Shown piece by piece: positions 46,495 through 58,725 of a stretch of 64,000 nucleotides of DNA (its first letter is position 1; every line of letters starts with the position of its first letter). Under the pieces are notes generated by a model, which worked only from the letters and a program-made list of their open reading frames with translations, was not told where the DNA came from and did no database searches. The position numbers were made by a program, and so were the translations under genes. Origin of the DNA: Stachybotrys elegans (taxonomy: Eukaryota; Ascomycota; Sordariomycetes; Hypocreales; Stachybotryaceae). The stretch spans positions 4,774,001-4,838,000 of the forward strand of contig JAGPNK010000001.1 of NCBI GenBank assembly GCA_020746835.1, read 5' to 3'.

Positions 46495-47211
46495 ACATGA
46501 GCAAGGCAAAGTGTTTAGTAAAGAAGTAAGATTTGATTACTTGAGACAGAGGTCCGGGATATGGGCCATGAAGCGTTCCATCTAAAGGGTAATCATCTGC
46601 TGAGACATAAAAGGGTTGAGGGATTGCATACGATTCAACGGCAAGGGAAAAATCACGGGATTATTTTATTGCCTCCCATAATCCCACATATAGACAATTA
46701 AGCCAATTATTCATCAATCAAAGCCATCGGGATTGGTGTTGCAAAGATTGAAGAAAAGAATGGGCCTGTTGCCACAAATTACACAACAGCGGACGGAGTA
46801 CGGAGAGGCGTCTTCCTAGAGACCTACCCAATCGGGTAAGAGCAAGCTAAAATGGGTGAACCCCTGTCCAAGCACTCCGTGGCCTGGAACGCCAAGGGTG
46901 GAGGGAAAGTCCCTGGACTTTTTCTCCCAAGTGGCCACGATACAATCCCGTTGTGCCCTTCTCTGGCAAGCTCCCCATCCCATCTTCTCCTTCTACCAAA
47001 ACCACACCTTGTACCATTAGCTTCTGCTCTCGGTACAACGACCTACGGGTGCGACCCTAACCGTAGGGAATCCCCCTTTCAAGTCTTCTTCTGGGCCACC
47101 TGGCATCAATTGCTACGTGGGGCGTGACACCCTGGGCGGACGCTGCTGCTCTCCTTGAGCCACCACCTATAGCCTCCCGCTGCTCAGCAGGACTGCATAT
47201 TGCATGCAACG
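46495..47211. other. Intergenic: trm82 3' region and erj5 promoter
   Basis: No gene is supported. An A/T-rich stretch (46520-46760) follows the trm82 stop. A GGACGGAGTACGG motif is at about 46791-46803. The right part is C/T-rich ahead of the erj5 start. Confidence 0.5.
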
Positions 47212-48590
47212 ATGAAGGTCGCACACTTTGCCGTTGGCCTCTTGGCCGTTCTGAGCCCCGTCGTCGCTGCCTGGAGCAAGGAAGGTACGACAACCCCCAG
47301 AAATTGTCCTGCAGGAGACCAGCAACAAGCTGTCTAGTTAGTAGGAGTAAGGCTTGCTAACAGACGTGGCTCATAGATCGCGAGATCTTCCGTATCCGCG
47401 ATGAGATCAGTGCGCACGAGGAAAACCCCGAGTCCAACTTCTACGAGATCCTGGGAATCTCCCGCTCTGCCTCCCAGGAGGACATCAACAAGGCCTACCG
47501 CAAGAGGACGCGCGAGCTGCACCCCGACAAGGTCACCCAGCAGCTGAGGACCGAGCGCACAAAGGCGCAGAAGGAGGGCAAGAATGTCAAGGCCCTGACG
47601 CGATCGGAGGTCAATGCTGCTGTCAAGGAGGCGTCGGACAAGCAGGCCCGCCTTTCTCTCATCACCAACATCCTCCGTGGACCTTCGCGCGATAGATACG
47701 ACCACTTCCTCTCCAACGGCTTCCCGCTGTGGAAGGGTACCGACTACTACTACAACCGCTACCGCCCTGGTCTGGGAACTGTCCTCGTCGGCTGTTTCCT
47801 CGTTGGCGGCGGAGCCATCCACTACCTCATCCTGTACATGAACTGGAAGCGCCAGAAGGAGTTTGTCGAGCGCTACATCAAGTTTGCGCGCGAGAAGGCT
47901 TGGGGAGGCAACCTCGGCATCCCGGGCATCGATGCGGCCCCTACGCCTGCACCCGCTCCTGCTGCTGACGAGGGTGACGACTCTGGACCAGCTATGCCGA
48001 TGAACAGGCGACAGCGCCGCATGCAGGAGAAGGAGAAGTCGTCGAAGCGAGACGACAGCACTCGCCGATCCAAGAAGGCCCAGAGGGCTCCCCAGGCTTC
48101 TACGCCCACGGAGACCCCTGCTGCTGGACCCACGGGAGCTCGCAGGAGGGTTATGGCGCAAAACGGCAAGGTCCTTATTGTTGACTCGCTCGGCGACGTG
48201 TACCTCGAGGAGGAGGACGAGGATGGAAACCTGGGCGAGTTTCTTCTTGACGTGAGTGATGATATGCGAAATTATGCCTGAAAGGAACGACCAGCTGACA
48301 TCGTGTAGCCTAGCGAAATCGCCCAGCCTACCTTGAAGGACACTGCAGTTGTCCAGGCCCCCTTCTGGATCTTCAACCTCACCATTGGCCGCTTCTTTGC
48401 CTCCAAGCCCGTCGCCGAGGAGCCCCTCGAGGACGACGATGAGTCTGATGTTGCTCAGAATACGCCCAGCAGTGACTCGGCTGGCGAGGACTTTGAGATT
48501 CTCGACAAGAGCACCGACTCCCTGACCAAGGCCAAGGCGAGCGGCGCCCAGTCTGGCAAGGCGAGCAAGAGGAAGAACAAGAAGCGATAA
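47212..48590 (+). CDS. erj5: ER membrane J-domain protein, Erj5 type
   Basis: Exons are 47212-47284, 47377-48251 and 48309-48590 (409 residues). The first exon codes a signal peptide (MKVAHFAVGLLAVLSPVVAA, cleavage near AWS). The J domain follows in the lumen: NFYEILGISRSASQEDINKA, then HPD in RELHPDKVT, which is needed to stimulate Hsp70, and a helix IV ending RDRYDHFLSNG. A transmembrane segment is at LVGCFLVGGGAIHYLILYM. The cytosolic tail is basic then acidic and ends RKNKKR. This matches yeast Erj5, a type I ER protein that helps Kar2 in folding homeostasis. Introns are 92 and 57 nt with consensus ends. Confidence 0.9.
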
Positions 48591-49662
48591 AGCAGCATGG
48601 GGCGGCGTTTAGTCTACCAGTCATGGCCAGCTACAGCAGCTACAGCAGTGGGGGGCCAAAGGTGGGGGATTCCGTTGGATGGAAGCAAAATGGGGACCAG
48701 AGGGATAGCATGTCGCATGTAGCATGATGCGGCCAGGTTTTACGTCAAAACGAGATAGGAATAGACATGTAGATGGAGAGAGAGAAATACCAGAAACTAG
48801 ACATTGCTCGACCTGTTGAAGCTCTTCGTCCTTGTGCCGCCACAAGTTACAACCTGAACAGGCAGGTCGACGACGTCCACAGGATGCCACGCAGGAGTTG
48901 GGCAGCATGTGCAAGTCCCGCGTACGGTCGCCACAGCAATAAGGACAGGGGTTAATTCGTAAATGCAAAGCTTTTACTCGAGGATGCGTCAATTATTGAA
49001 TGCTTAGCGTTTCACAACCATCTCTGAACCACAGGAAGCGAGAGGGGAGGAAGGAACAGAGGAGGGGAACGCTGCGTGCAAGGTGGGGAAGGGACCACGG
49101 GCAGCGAGCCAACAAGGTGCAAAGCGCAACGGCTCTGCAGGTGCTAAAACTCCAAACACCAACCACCAAGACCGCACACAGCGATACCGAAGACATAATT
49201 CCACCTCAAGGCGGGAAGTGGATTACCATGTGGATTCGCCTTGCAAGACTGCCCGAGAGGGGTCACGAGACCACCCGAGAGCGTCCTTTGTCCTTGCCGC
49301 CTATATATAAGGTGCATTGCGTGAATATTACATCCTCGCCGAGCTGCTGAGGGAATCTGGAGACGGTTTATCTGTGTCTGACCTCACTAACACTGGCACG
49401 GGGCGCCATCAACCGCATGCCAAACGTCAAGGTGGGTTTCTTCTTGGTGTCACGTTGGTGTCATTCATCCATTGCAAAGACTCCATACCACATGGTCTCC
49501 CGTTAGCCGCCGACATCATTGGCGCCGCTGCGCTACTACACATGACCTCACGTTTCCCTCTCGCCCTCTGTCTTTCTTGATCTCATGTGTTTGTATTCAT
49601 ATTTTTCTCCCGAGCCAGAGGCTAACTGCAAGCACCAGATTTGATTGATTCATTCAGTAACC
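48591..49662. other. Intergenic: erj5 3' region and PAQR promoter
   Basis: Open frames here are short and mixed on both strands, with no family signal. A TATA-like element is at 49302-49310. No gene is supported. Confidence 0.5.
49302..49310 (+). promoter_or_regulatory. TATA-box candidate upstream of the PAQR gene
   Basis: The plus strand reads tatatataa followed by gg, a close match to a TATA box, about 350 bp before the ATG at 49663. That distance would imply a leader of about 320 nt. Confidence 0.4.
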
Positions 49663-50813
49663 ATGTTCAAATCTAGCCTGGCGGCTGGCGAAGACGCCAT
49701 GAAGCAGCCGCTTATTGACGGTGCGCGGGCCGTGGCCGTGGCAGGTATCGCTGCGGCGAGCCTGGGCGGTAAGACGGCTTTGCTGTCCATCGACATGATC
49801 CCCGATTGGTACGGCGAAAACCCCTTCATCAGGTCGGGCTACCGTCCAGTCTTTGACGCCGTCAAGCCGTGCTTCCACAGCTGGACGTACCTGCACAACC
49901 AGAGCGCCAACATCTTCACGCACCTGGTACCGGGGATCCTGGCGCTCGTCGTCAATGTCGTGTTCCTGCACTACTTCTCCCAGTGGTACCCGGCGGCCAG
50001 CTTTACGGACCGCGCCGTCTTCCACATCTACCTGACGGCCTGCTCGCTGTGCTTCGGTGTCTCAGCCACGTACCACACCATGCTGTGCCACTCACGCCAC
50101 CTCGCAGACTATTGGATCCGCCTCGACTACATGAGCATCTCTGTCCTCATCTTCAGCTCCTTCATCCCGGGCTTGTACATGGGCTTTTACTGCGAGCCTC
50201 GGCTGCTCTGCACGTATCTGGGCTTGGTGAGTTTCTTTCTTTTGCTTTGGGATAAAGCGAACGGCCGTGACACTCGTGCCAACGTCAACGGCCCTCAGAA
50301 GGGCGCCGCCCGTGACATTTGTTGAGCGACGTGTGAGGACTGACCTGCCCCCGCCTTTACGAGTAGATTATATCCGTGGGCCTGGTGAACTGTTACATGT
50401 CAATGACTGACAACAGCGAGTCCGAAGAATGGATCAGATACAGACTCATCCCATTTCTGGGGCTGGGTTTCTTCGCATGCATTCCCATTGCCCACGCGGC
50501 CTTCATGTTTCCCTACGAACAGCTGCAGAAGCAGTCTGGCCTCAACTACTACTACGTGGAGGGGGCACTGATGATTACGGGAGTAATATTCCTTGCGGTA
50601 CGGACCGTCCTACGACTCGCTTTATCCCCCCCACTGACGAAAGGATTCTAGACTAGGTTTCCAGAATGCTGGAAGCCCGGCACCTTTGACTACTGGGGAG
50701 CATCGCATCAGATCTTCCACTGTTTTGTTGTCTTTGGTACCATCAGCCACTTTATGGGCATTCTCTCGGGCTACGACTGGAATTACCACAACCAGAGATG
50801 TTTAGCTGTATAA
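49663..50813 (+). CDS. PAQR/hemolysin-III family membrane protein (Izh-like)
   Basis: Exons are 49663-50226, 50367-50597 and 50652-50813 (318 residues). Family landmarks: SWTYLHNQSANIFTHLVPG before helix 1, SATYHTMLCHSR with one metal-ligand His, LDYMSISVLIFSSFIPGLY, and the final GASHQIFHCFVVFGTISHF with the other two His residues. Seven hydrophobic segments can be counted. Yeast Izh proteins respond to zinc and fatty acids, and animal relatives are adiponectin receptors with ceramidase activity. The exact role here is open. Intron 1 is 140 nt and intron 2 is 54 nt. Both joins keep the family sequence (ATRFPECWKPGTFDYWG at the second). Confidence 0.9.
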
Positions 50814-52007
50814 AACATACCAACAGAGCACTCCGAGGTAATTATGATCCTCCCTTTAGGGTCAAGCCAATATCTTGTCTCTCTGGATGATGATTAGTAG
50901 CTAATGAAAGATAGCTCTAACAGTCCATGAATACTTATACGTCATGGGCAAGAGATGGCAACCTCATGCGCCTGTGTCGGCGAGGCTTTCAAGAAGAGCC
51001 TGTCAAGAAGACGTAAGTTTCGACAGTGACTGGCATCTTCTCGAGACACCTTTGGCTGCACCTGAGCCTACACACCCCAAGTGCGACCATCGAATGGACT
51101 GGGCATTGTTCGAGGCGTCAAAATCCATACAGCGCAGCAATCAACTCGCTAACCCGGGACCTGCAATAAGGGGAACGACTTTGGTAAATCATCTCAGATG
51201 GTTGATATGACAAGGCTCAAAGAGCCAGGTCACAGCCCTCGTTGAGCAAGATGCCAAACGGCACTCATGTGTGGACGTACGGCACTGCCACAGGCCTATC
51301 AACAGGGCTTACAATGGATTCAACATCTCTGCCGGGATTCATGAGGCCCGATCATTCGCCATCCATACCACGGAGCAAGCTCTTCGCCTCGAGCCGGGTG
51401 TTAACCCAGGACCAAGGCGAGTCAGGGCCATTGCATGCGATGGAGACAGGCATGCTACAAGGCTGATTCTTACAGTGCTCACTCTGCTCATATCCCTCGA
51501 GGACGTGTTTGAGGACATGGCAGATTTTACTGGCTCAGTGGGTAGATAGGTGCCAAATGACGAAGGCCGATGAATGGTAGCATCCCACTACCTCAAAGTC
51601 ATAGAGGCTTGCGTACGCTCTACTTCCCCACTTGATGGTTTGTCGTTGAATTCTTCTTGTCTTTGAAATTTAATCCACCGTTCCGTGCCACCCATGCCTA
51701 CCCATCGTCTCCAGATCCATTGTTCATCGCCCGCGATATTCCCAAGGCCCACTCTATTGATCGGCAGTCGGTTATTTTCTGTGCCGCTTGTCGAATTGAA
51801 TCACCCTCCTCTTCCTCTGAATAGATACTCCGGCATGTTCCGTGCAATAACTGGCCTGCCTGGAACGTGTTTGCCCTCTGATTGGGCATGTACATGCCGT
51901 CGAACCCCCCAATGCCCTGTTGTGATATCTCATCCCCCGAACCTATATTTTTTCTTCCTTTCTTTTGGATTTGTGATCAAGGTGCCATAGTCCTTGTTTA
52001 ACTCGTC
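50814..52007. other. Intergenic between PAQR and MFS genes
   Basis: Several ATG-started frames under 95 codons occur (for example 51242-51466 and 51271-51549, which overlap in different frames). None has a recognisable domain. From about 51640 the strand is C/T-rich ahead of the MFS gene. No gene is supported. Confidence 0.45.
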
Positions 52008-53702
52008 ATGTCCGCTATCGGCCCCGGTGCCGGACATGGTTCCGAAAACACAGATCACGAACATGAAGAGCAAATCACCGCCACAGAGAGGACGAGCGCA
52101 GAAACGAAAAAGCAGGAAGAAAAGCCTGGCCATGAGCCTGGCGATTCGCCAGCCGAGAGCGTCTCGGAGCCTGCGACGCTATCGAAATATGACCAGAGCT
52201 GGTTCTACAGACTCATCACGCCCAGGAATTGCCGTTGGGATCCCAAATCGCCCGCGCCGCTCACGCTGCCCCTCTGCTATCTCTATGCCATTGTAAGTGT
52301 TAATCAGACCTTACTTGTGAGTTTGCTTGGCTTCTGACAGGATGATGGGCCTCTACCTTTACCGTCGCCAATCTCTACTACAACCAGCCCATTCTCAACA
52401 AGATTGCCGTCGAGTTCAATGTCAGCTACGAGACCTCTTCCCAGGTAGCCACGCTCATGCAAGCTGGCTATGCTGCGGGCATCGTCTTCGTGCTGCCCCT
52501 CGGCGACATGCTGGAGAGGCGGCCGTTCATAATAAGTCTCGTCTGCTTGACTGCTACGCTGGTAAGTGCTCTCCTCTTCTACCCTTGAGATGGCACCATT
52601 GACCCTTCTCAGTGGATCGGTTTATGTGTGACGCACTCATTCGACGTATTCCGTGCGCTCTCCTTCATCTGCGGCCTCACTACCGTGACGCCTCAGCTGA
52701 TGATCCCCCTCGTGGGTGACTTTGCCCCCGACCGCCGCAAGGCAGCCCTGCTGTCTATTATTGTGTCCGGTCTGATTCTAGGAATGCTCGTCGCCCGTCT
52801 CCTCTCGGGTGTCGTATCCAACTTTACCGACTGGCGGAACATTTACTGGTTTTCGTGCGGCGCACAGTATGTCCTCGTCATGCTGCTCTTCGCCTTCATG
52901 CCGGACTATCCTTCCACGAACCCCGACGGTCTCGGCTATCTCAAAGCGCTGAGGTCTATACCGTACATGATGGTTACCGAGCCCGTCCTCATACAGGCCT
53001 GCCTTATCCAATTTACGCTGTCGTGCGTCTTCACCGGCTTCTGGACTACACTGACATTCCTTCTGGCCTCCCCCCCTTATGAATACAGCTCGCTCGTCAT
53101 CGGTCTGTTCTCGCTTCTCGGCATTTCAACACTCATCGGTGTCCCAATCATTGGACGATTCATGGACAGATTTGTACCGTTGTTTCCCATCCTCTTGGGT
53201 CAGACCCTTGTGCTTGTCGGCTGCGCTATCAGCACTGGCATCGGGGAGTTTGTCGTTGCAGGGCCAATCATTCAGGGCATTACCATCGACCTTGGCGGCC
53301 AGACAACCCAGGTCGCCAACAGGACGTCCATATTCGCGATCAATCCCAAGGCACGCAACCGCGTCAACACTGCGTACATGGCCATGGGCTTTGCGGGCCA
53401 GCTTACCGGGACGGCGATGGGGAACAGGTTGTATGCCCAAGGCGGCTGGGCCTGGAGCAGTGGCACCAGCAGTAAGTCTCGACACCAACCATTTCTTTGT
53501 GCCCTGATTGACCATTTTAGTCGGGTTTACGGGGGTTTCAATGCTTGTCTCATTAGCAAGGGGTCCTCGAGAAACAGGCTGGGTTGGCTGGGCAGGCGGC
53601 TGGAAACCACGCAAAGATGAGAAGACACCACCAGAAATCCAGCAACACACGGATGCAACGGTAGAAGAGGGGTACAATATGCAGAGCAAGGCAAATGCAT
53701 AG
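52008..53702 (+). CDS. Major facilitator superfamily transporter with an unresolved exon 1/2 junction
   Basis: Exon 1 is 52008-52292 (acidic 70-residue N-terminus, then RWDPKSPAPLTLPLCYLYAI). Coding then resumes at about 52346-52561, then 52613-53471 and 53521-53702 (about 513 residues). The MFS signature TFTVANLYYNQPILNKIAVE and the helix 2-3 loop GDMLERRPFI are clear. At least ten hydrophobic segments follow. NLYYNQP is common in drug/H+ antiporter-like MFS members, so efflux is possible; the substrate is unknown. The only good acceptor (GACAG ending 52340) puts a TGA directly before the conserved frame. A later acceptor at 52386 keeps phase but deletes the conserved stretch. Either splicing is non-canonical or a small indel has damaged the gene. 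Confidence 0.75.
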
Positions 53703-53976
53703 TTGATTCAGTTAGCTAGATCTGGTACATGGTATCTTTAACCGTATGCTGCAGTCTTGGCCCTTCTAGCTATGTCTGCGGGGAGTCACTCGCTATGCTT
53801 CAGCATGATTGAGGCAAGACCCAAGGTTGGAATATATCCGGGTCATCTAGGAAGCACAGGCTAGTATATGCCAGTCAGTTGAAAGTGAGAAGAAAAGAAG
53901 AAAAACATTCCAGAGTATGCAGGCGAAGGTGGCCACGATAACTCCAAAGAGATAGGCACTCGAATCAGATGACTTC
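53703..53976. other. Convergent 3' spacer
   Basis: A spacer of 274 bp between the MFS stop and the Hsp70-like gene stop. No coding signal is seen. Confidence 0.45.
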
Positions 53977-56225
53977 TCATTCATCCTCATCGGAAGACGC
54001 TTCCAAGCCCGCATTTTCAGTCTCGAAGTCGATGGAAACACTTTGCTTGCCCATGGTCTTGCCATCATAGATGACGGCAAATTCCAAGCATCCTCCGTCG
54101 GTGGACATCTCGATTTCATAGCAAATCTGCCTGTAATAAATCCCTCGAGGATTCTTCCACTTGGGCAATTTCTCGTAGGATGGGATTTGCGACCATCGAA
54201 TCGAGCAGAGCCTCTTTACTTGCGGCGTACGCCAGGTAGGCGGAGGATCTTCGTCCGAGATGTAAAATTTGGTGACGATTTCTTCTTCTGGTTTCAGCAG
54301 GTCCTGCCAGAATGAGTGCGTGATCCTCTTGTTAGAGGCAATTGGCTTATTCTGAGCAGTGTGAGCATCCTTCCATACTTTATTGGTCCCCAGCTATAGC
54401 GGACTTACAATCTCCAAGAACCACTGTGTTTGGTCGACAGCAAGAAAATCCTGCTGGATGTGGCACCATGACTTGTCGGCAGTACGATGCAGCTCAGGGT
54501 CCCAAGGAAGTATGTTCGTCAGGGTTCCAATACTGGCCCGGGCAATCCGCGAATCGACGGTAATCGAGAGACCCTCGTTGAGCTTCTCTAGTCGCTGCCC
54601 ATGCATAACAGCACCCCGGCAGATCGCAGTCCACCTATAAATGTTAGCACAGCTTCCCAAGTCTTGCAGACAACTATCGAGGGGTTGCTTACGGTCGCTC
54701 CCCCGAACTCTGAAGGATCTGTATATGCTTATCGAGGCTATCCTCGAGGGCTTCATATAAATAACGCGACTTTCCGAATCCTCCTACTAGGATAACAAAC
54801 TGCCGTGTATGGTTAGTCCTGTCAACAGCTATTCAGAAATATGAAGATGAGTTACTTTAGGGAGCTTTCTGTATTTTCTCCGGACCTGGGAAATCTGGTC
54901 GAACACCAGCTTATAAACCTGTCCCACAACAGGCTTAAAGATTCTGAGCACCTCCTCGCTGGCGATGATGTTAGAGAATGAAGGAAGGGAGGAAGGGAAG
55001 AAAGGGGAGGTGGTACTTGGTAAATGTTAGCTGGACTGGCTGTCCATTCTCAACGAACGGCAAAAGTATCTTCCACGGTGTTCCGTCGTTGCGGAATTGG
55101 GTCTTGATGCCATTCTCCCAATGGGTGTTCTTGATGTCCCGCCGACCTTCACGACCCAATTCTGACCAGATACTCCGGGGTACCTTTCGTTTGAGCTTGT
55201 CGTCAAACGCCTCATCAAGAAAGACAGCACCGCAGAGACCTCCTGTTAATTGTGAGGCAAAGTACAAGCATCAGCGCGAGCAATGAACTGACCGTCTCCT
55301 TTGACGCTCTCTCGGACGACCATTGGGTTGGTTTGGACAACAGCATATGTGATTAGATCCTGTCATTTCATCAGCTGCATGCCATCTAAGCTCAGTGTGA
55401 TGCTAAAGACTTACAACTGTTCCTCCGCCAGCATCACAAACAACAAAATGGTCATCCACCTGCGATTGTTACTACGAGTGATTACTCGTATGGAAAAGAG
55501 ACTGCGTATCTTACCTTGACATCTGCCCTGTCTGCCATGTCGTCCAGCGTGGCCAGAGCAGCAGCCTCTGGCTCTGAAACAAAGGACAAGCGCGTCTCTC
55601 CCGGCGAGCGAGGCTCGAGAATACCTGCCAGATTGACGGCATTTCTCATTCTTGCCTGGGCATATGCGGGCCAGATCGCGGGCAACGTGACAACAAGACT
55701 GAGCTGGGAGAGCTCGACAATCTCATTTCCCATGGCTCGCTTAATATTGGCAAGAGCATGGGACCAGATCTCTCGCAGATAATCAGCCGTGATCTCTACA
55801 GGAGTGATCCCCTTCTTCTCGAGCTGGTTCCTAGTGGCAGTAACATGCGCTGATAGCTTGAGCTCAGAGTCTAGGTCAGTCTCGTCCAACAGGAGCAGCT
55901 TGAACCACTTGATGGCTTCATCCACGGGAGGAACGCCATATCCCCACTCCAGAGGCTGAGTGTATGCAATTGCCGTTGGGCACTTTTCCTTGTCGGTGTT
56001 ATTCAGAGTCTTTGACTCCCAGTTCGTAATGGTATGGATCTGGTTTGCTTTGTGGGATGTGACCCATGCTATACCAGAGAAGCTGCCCACGGTTAGCCAT
56101 ATCATCTGCAAAAGAAGATATTATTCTTACGTCGTTCCAAAGTCTATCCCCAATATGATCTTGGGAACCTTGTTTGCGTCTCGAGCTGCTTGTTGGGCAG
56201 CTGCCCCCAGGGCTCTCCGGCTCAT
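53977..56225 (-). CDS. Hsp70-like actin-fold ATPase (fungal HSPA12-type)
   Basis: Nine minus-strand exons in phase: 56225-56131, 56082-55515, 55459-55415, 55359-55293, 55242-55017, 54958-54856, 54799-54693, 54634-54409, 54351-53977 (603 residues). The three ATPase motifs are intact: phosphate 1 ILGIDFGTTFSGIAWV (across intron 1), phosphate 2 VCDAGGGTVDLITY (across intron 3), and adenosine FVILVGGFGKSRYLYEAL. SFVSEPEAAAL is also typical. There is no canonical substrate-binding domain or EEVD end, so it is not a classic chaperone. The C-terminus is acidic (EASSDEDE). Such genes are expanded in filamentous fungi and mostly uncharacterised. Introns are 43-70 nt long apart from those around the polypurine stretch at 54980-55010. 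Confidence 0.88.
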
Positions 56226-56748
56226 GATATCGCTTCCGAGAGAATTCAAGGACCGAGGAGGCTAGTACCAGGCTGTGCTGAGATATTATATCAATGCTCT
56301 GCTAAGTTTGATTTGGGTGAAGATGATCTCTGGGAGGCTTGAGGAGAAGGCAGATGCGGGATGTGGGAGTGGTGAGTGTAAGGAAGTGAGGTAGGGAGGA
56401 TGTGGGAGTGAAGGTGAGAAAGTGAGAAAGTGAGGGGGCATGAGCGAGTTAACTCCTCACATTCTTCTCAGATAAAATAAACGATGTAATGATACAAACA
56501 TGCTGTAAAGAAAAGAATAGATAAGGAGCAAACTGCACCATTTCCTATGGCAGGCACCATTAAACGGTTGCCAGCTGGCAACAGATCAGCCTTATCCAAC
56601 CTCCTCCCTCTCTCCCGCACACTACCTGAATATCTCCTCCTCCACCTCCATACCATCTCTTCTACTTTATTTCCCTACAAAAAGCCGATCATCTTTCCTC
56701 CGTCTAAAACAATCTTCGATTGTCACATCAACCCCCAAGCTTCCTATC
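56226..56748. other. Divergent promoter region
   Basis: This lies between the Hsp70-like gene (minus) and the coiled-coil gene (plus). It contains tandem gtgagaaagtgagaaagtgag and gtgggagtg repeats at about 56360-56435. C/T-rich sequence follows from about 56575. No gene is seen. Confidence 0.5.
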
Positions 56749-58571
56749 ATGACGGGGGAAGAGGTGAGTACTGGTGAGCAAGAGTTCATCAAGGACTCCT
56801 CGCAGCATTCTACGGTTGCTTGTACCTCATCTCCCCCAGGCCCATCACCGGAGAACCAATTCACCGAGGAGTCGTATCACTACACACGGGAGCGCTCCAC
56901 TAGGACGAAAGCTCAAGTGAGTTTCACGGAGAGCCCTTCATCTGATACCAAGGATGAATTTGACGCCAAATATGACTCTGGTGATGCGGAATATGGTGGG
57001 GTTCCGAAACCAAGGACCAGGAAACGCACCCGACAACCCAAGCCCCAACCTGGGTCTACAAAGCAGGCAAAGGTCGACATCGAAGCTGATGAACTGGGGA
57101 GTGGAGAGCCGCCCAACAAGAAAACCCGTCGGCATAACGGACCGGCAGTGAAGCAAAATGTACTGTCAAGCTATGAACGACACAGGAACCCCAAGATTCT
57201 GAAGAGCAATGCTCTCATGGCCATTCAGGACTTATTTGATGGTCACGAGTCTATCATTTCTGGCCTCAAAGAAGATATTTCCAAACTGGAAGGGGAATTG
57301 GCTCAAAGAAGAGAACTGGAAGAAGAACATGAAGTCCTACAGGGTGTCCTATCAAAGCTGGAAGAGGAGAACAGTCAACACGAACAGCAAAAGGCAGCAC
57401 TAAAGAAGGAAATGGACAAGGTAAGGACACATCATCACAATCTCCAAACTGTAGGAGGCTCATGGGATGAGCTGAGCTGACTGAATGCCATAAGGACAAC
57501 GCTCGTCTTAGAGAAGAAAACATGAAGTTGAAGGCCGAATGCCAAAAGTACAGGGTACGAATCGTAGAAATCCTTCAAGAGCAAAAGACAGATGTCGCCA
57601 GGATGAAAGTCTCGGATGATGCCATTACAGCAAGATGGAATTCATTGACTTTTCAAATTCAGAATCTTGTCTTGCTGAGCTTGACAACTCCAGCGGATGA
57701 AGGCACACACACAGCCGATTCTTCGCCTCCAGGCTTCAATGCCGAATACATGGCCAAAATCACCGAACTTTGTAAAAGGAACAGACCCCTCCAGCCTTTC
57801 TACCTCCATCGCTTCATATGGGACGGAATTCTTAAGATGCTCCTGCACCGTTGGTATCAGCCTTGGGCCGGTAGAATTGGGAATTCACTCGCGAGTCTCT
57901 CTGCTGCCTTGTCCAATTGTACGTATTCTTCCCCTCTATTGCACAAAAGTCTAGAGATACTCAACTACTGACACCCTCAAGGCAATCACGCAGATACGCT
58001 CGCCGAACTCAGCCCTCACAAAGCCCAGATGGCTCAAATCATCCACGAGCGAGCCTCAATCAACGTCACAGAGCTCGACAACATTGCTCAGGCACTTTGG
58101 TCCGACCTGGCGCATTTTAGTTCGGCAGAGCAAAAACAGACGTTCATGGAGAGGATGAGATCCATTTTGAAGAAAGCGCTTGATGTCCATATTTTGATGT
58201 TGTCATCCCGAGCATTTTTCAGGATCATGGACTTCCAGGAGGCATCGCTGTTCGAGATAATTCCTCCGCTGAACACAGATGTCATGCATGTCTACTTCCA
58301 ATTCCCCTGTCACGAGGATCGCATAATGCGGGAAGTGGTTTGCTGCATATCGCCACTCGTGCAAAAGGTTGGCAATGCAGATGGCGAGAATTTTGAAGCG
58401 ACGACCATCCTCTGCAAGGCAAAAGTGGTGGTCCATTATGAGGACGTGGAATCGGAGGGAGTGAAATCAGAGGCAGTGAAATTGGAGGCAGTGACATCGG
58501 AGGCAGTGACATCGGAGGCAGTGAAATCGGAGACAGTGAAATCGGAGGCAGATGAGCTGGTTGATGGTTGA
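56749..58571 (+). CDS. Coiled-coil protein of unknown function with repeated SUMO-consensus tail
   Basis: Exons are 56749-57420, 57495-57918 and 57982-58571 (561 residues, in phase). The N-terminal 140 residues are polar, with basic nuclear-signal-like patches (RKRTRQPKPQP, PNKKTRRHNG). A coiled coil spans about residues 165-255 (LKEDISKLEGELAQRRELEE and LREENMKLKAECQKY). The next 200 residues look globular and helical (LQPFYLHRFIWDGILKMLL; ALWSDLAHFSSAEQKQTFM). The tail is built from a 15-bp repeat coding AVxSE/VKSE units, giving four PsiKxE motifs. I do not recognise the family. A nuclear, sumoylated scaffold is one guess. The neighbours (Hsp70-like gene upstream, G-patch gene convergent) do not clarify the role. 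Confidence 0.75.
58448..58556 (+). repeat. 15-bp tandem repeat coding PsiKxE-type units
   Basis: Seven imperfect copies of a 15-bp unit resembling gtgaaatcggaggca lie at the 3' end of the coiled-coil gene. They keep frame and encode VKSEA, VKLEA, VTSEA (twice), VKSET and VKSEA type units. Confidence 0.85.
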
Positions 58572-58725
58572 GCAGAAGCGAGCAAGTTGAGGTGCATGGG
58601 GTTGATCGAATAACTTGCTTGGAATTGGGGATCTGGAGGATCGAGAATTTTGCTTGATAGGGGAAACAGCTGGCTGCCATAGAAGGCAGAGCACGAAATG
58701 TATACAGAAGGACGAGATATCTATT

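Noticed and set aside
50944..51549. Short frames between the PAQR and MFS genes
   Set aside because: They overlap one another in different frames, lack domains and lack splice-consistent extension.
52327..52602. 91-codon frame starting MMGLYLYRR
   Set aside because: It is the wrong frame of MFS exon 2; the conserved NLYYNQPIL sequence is in another frame.
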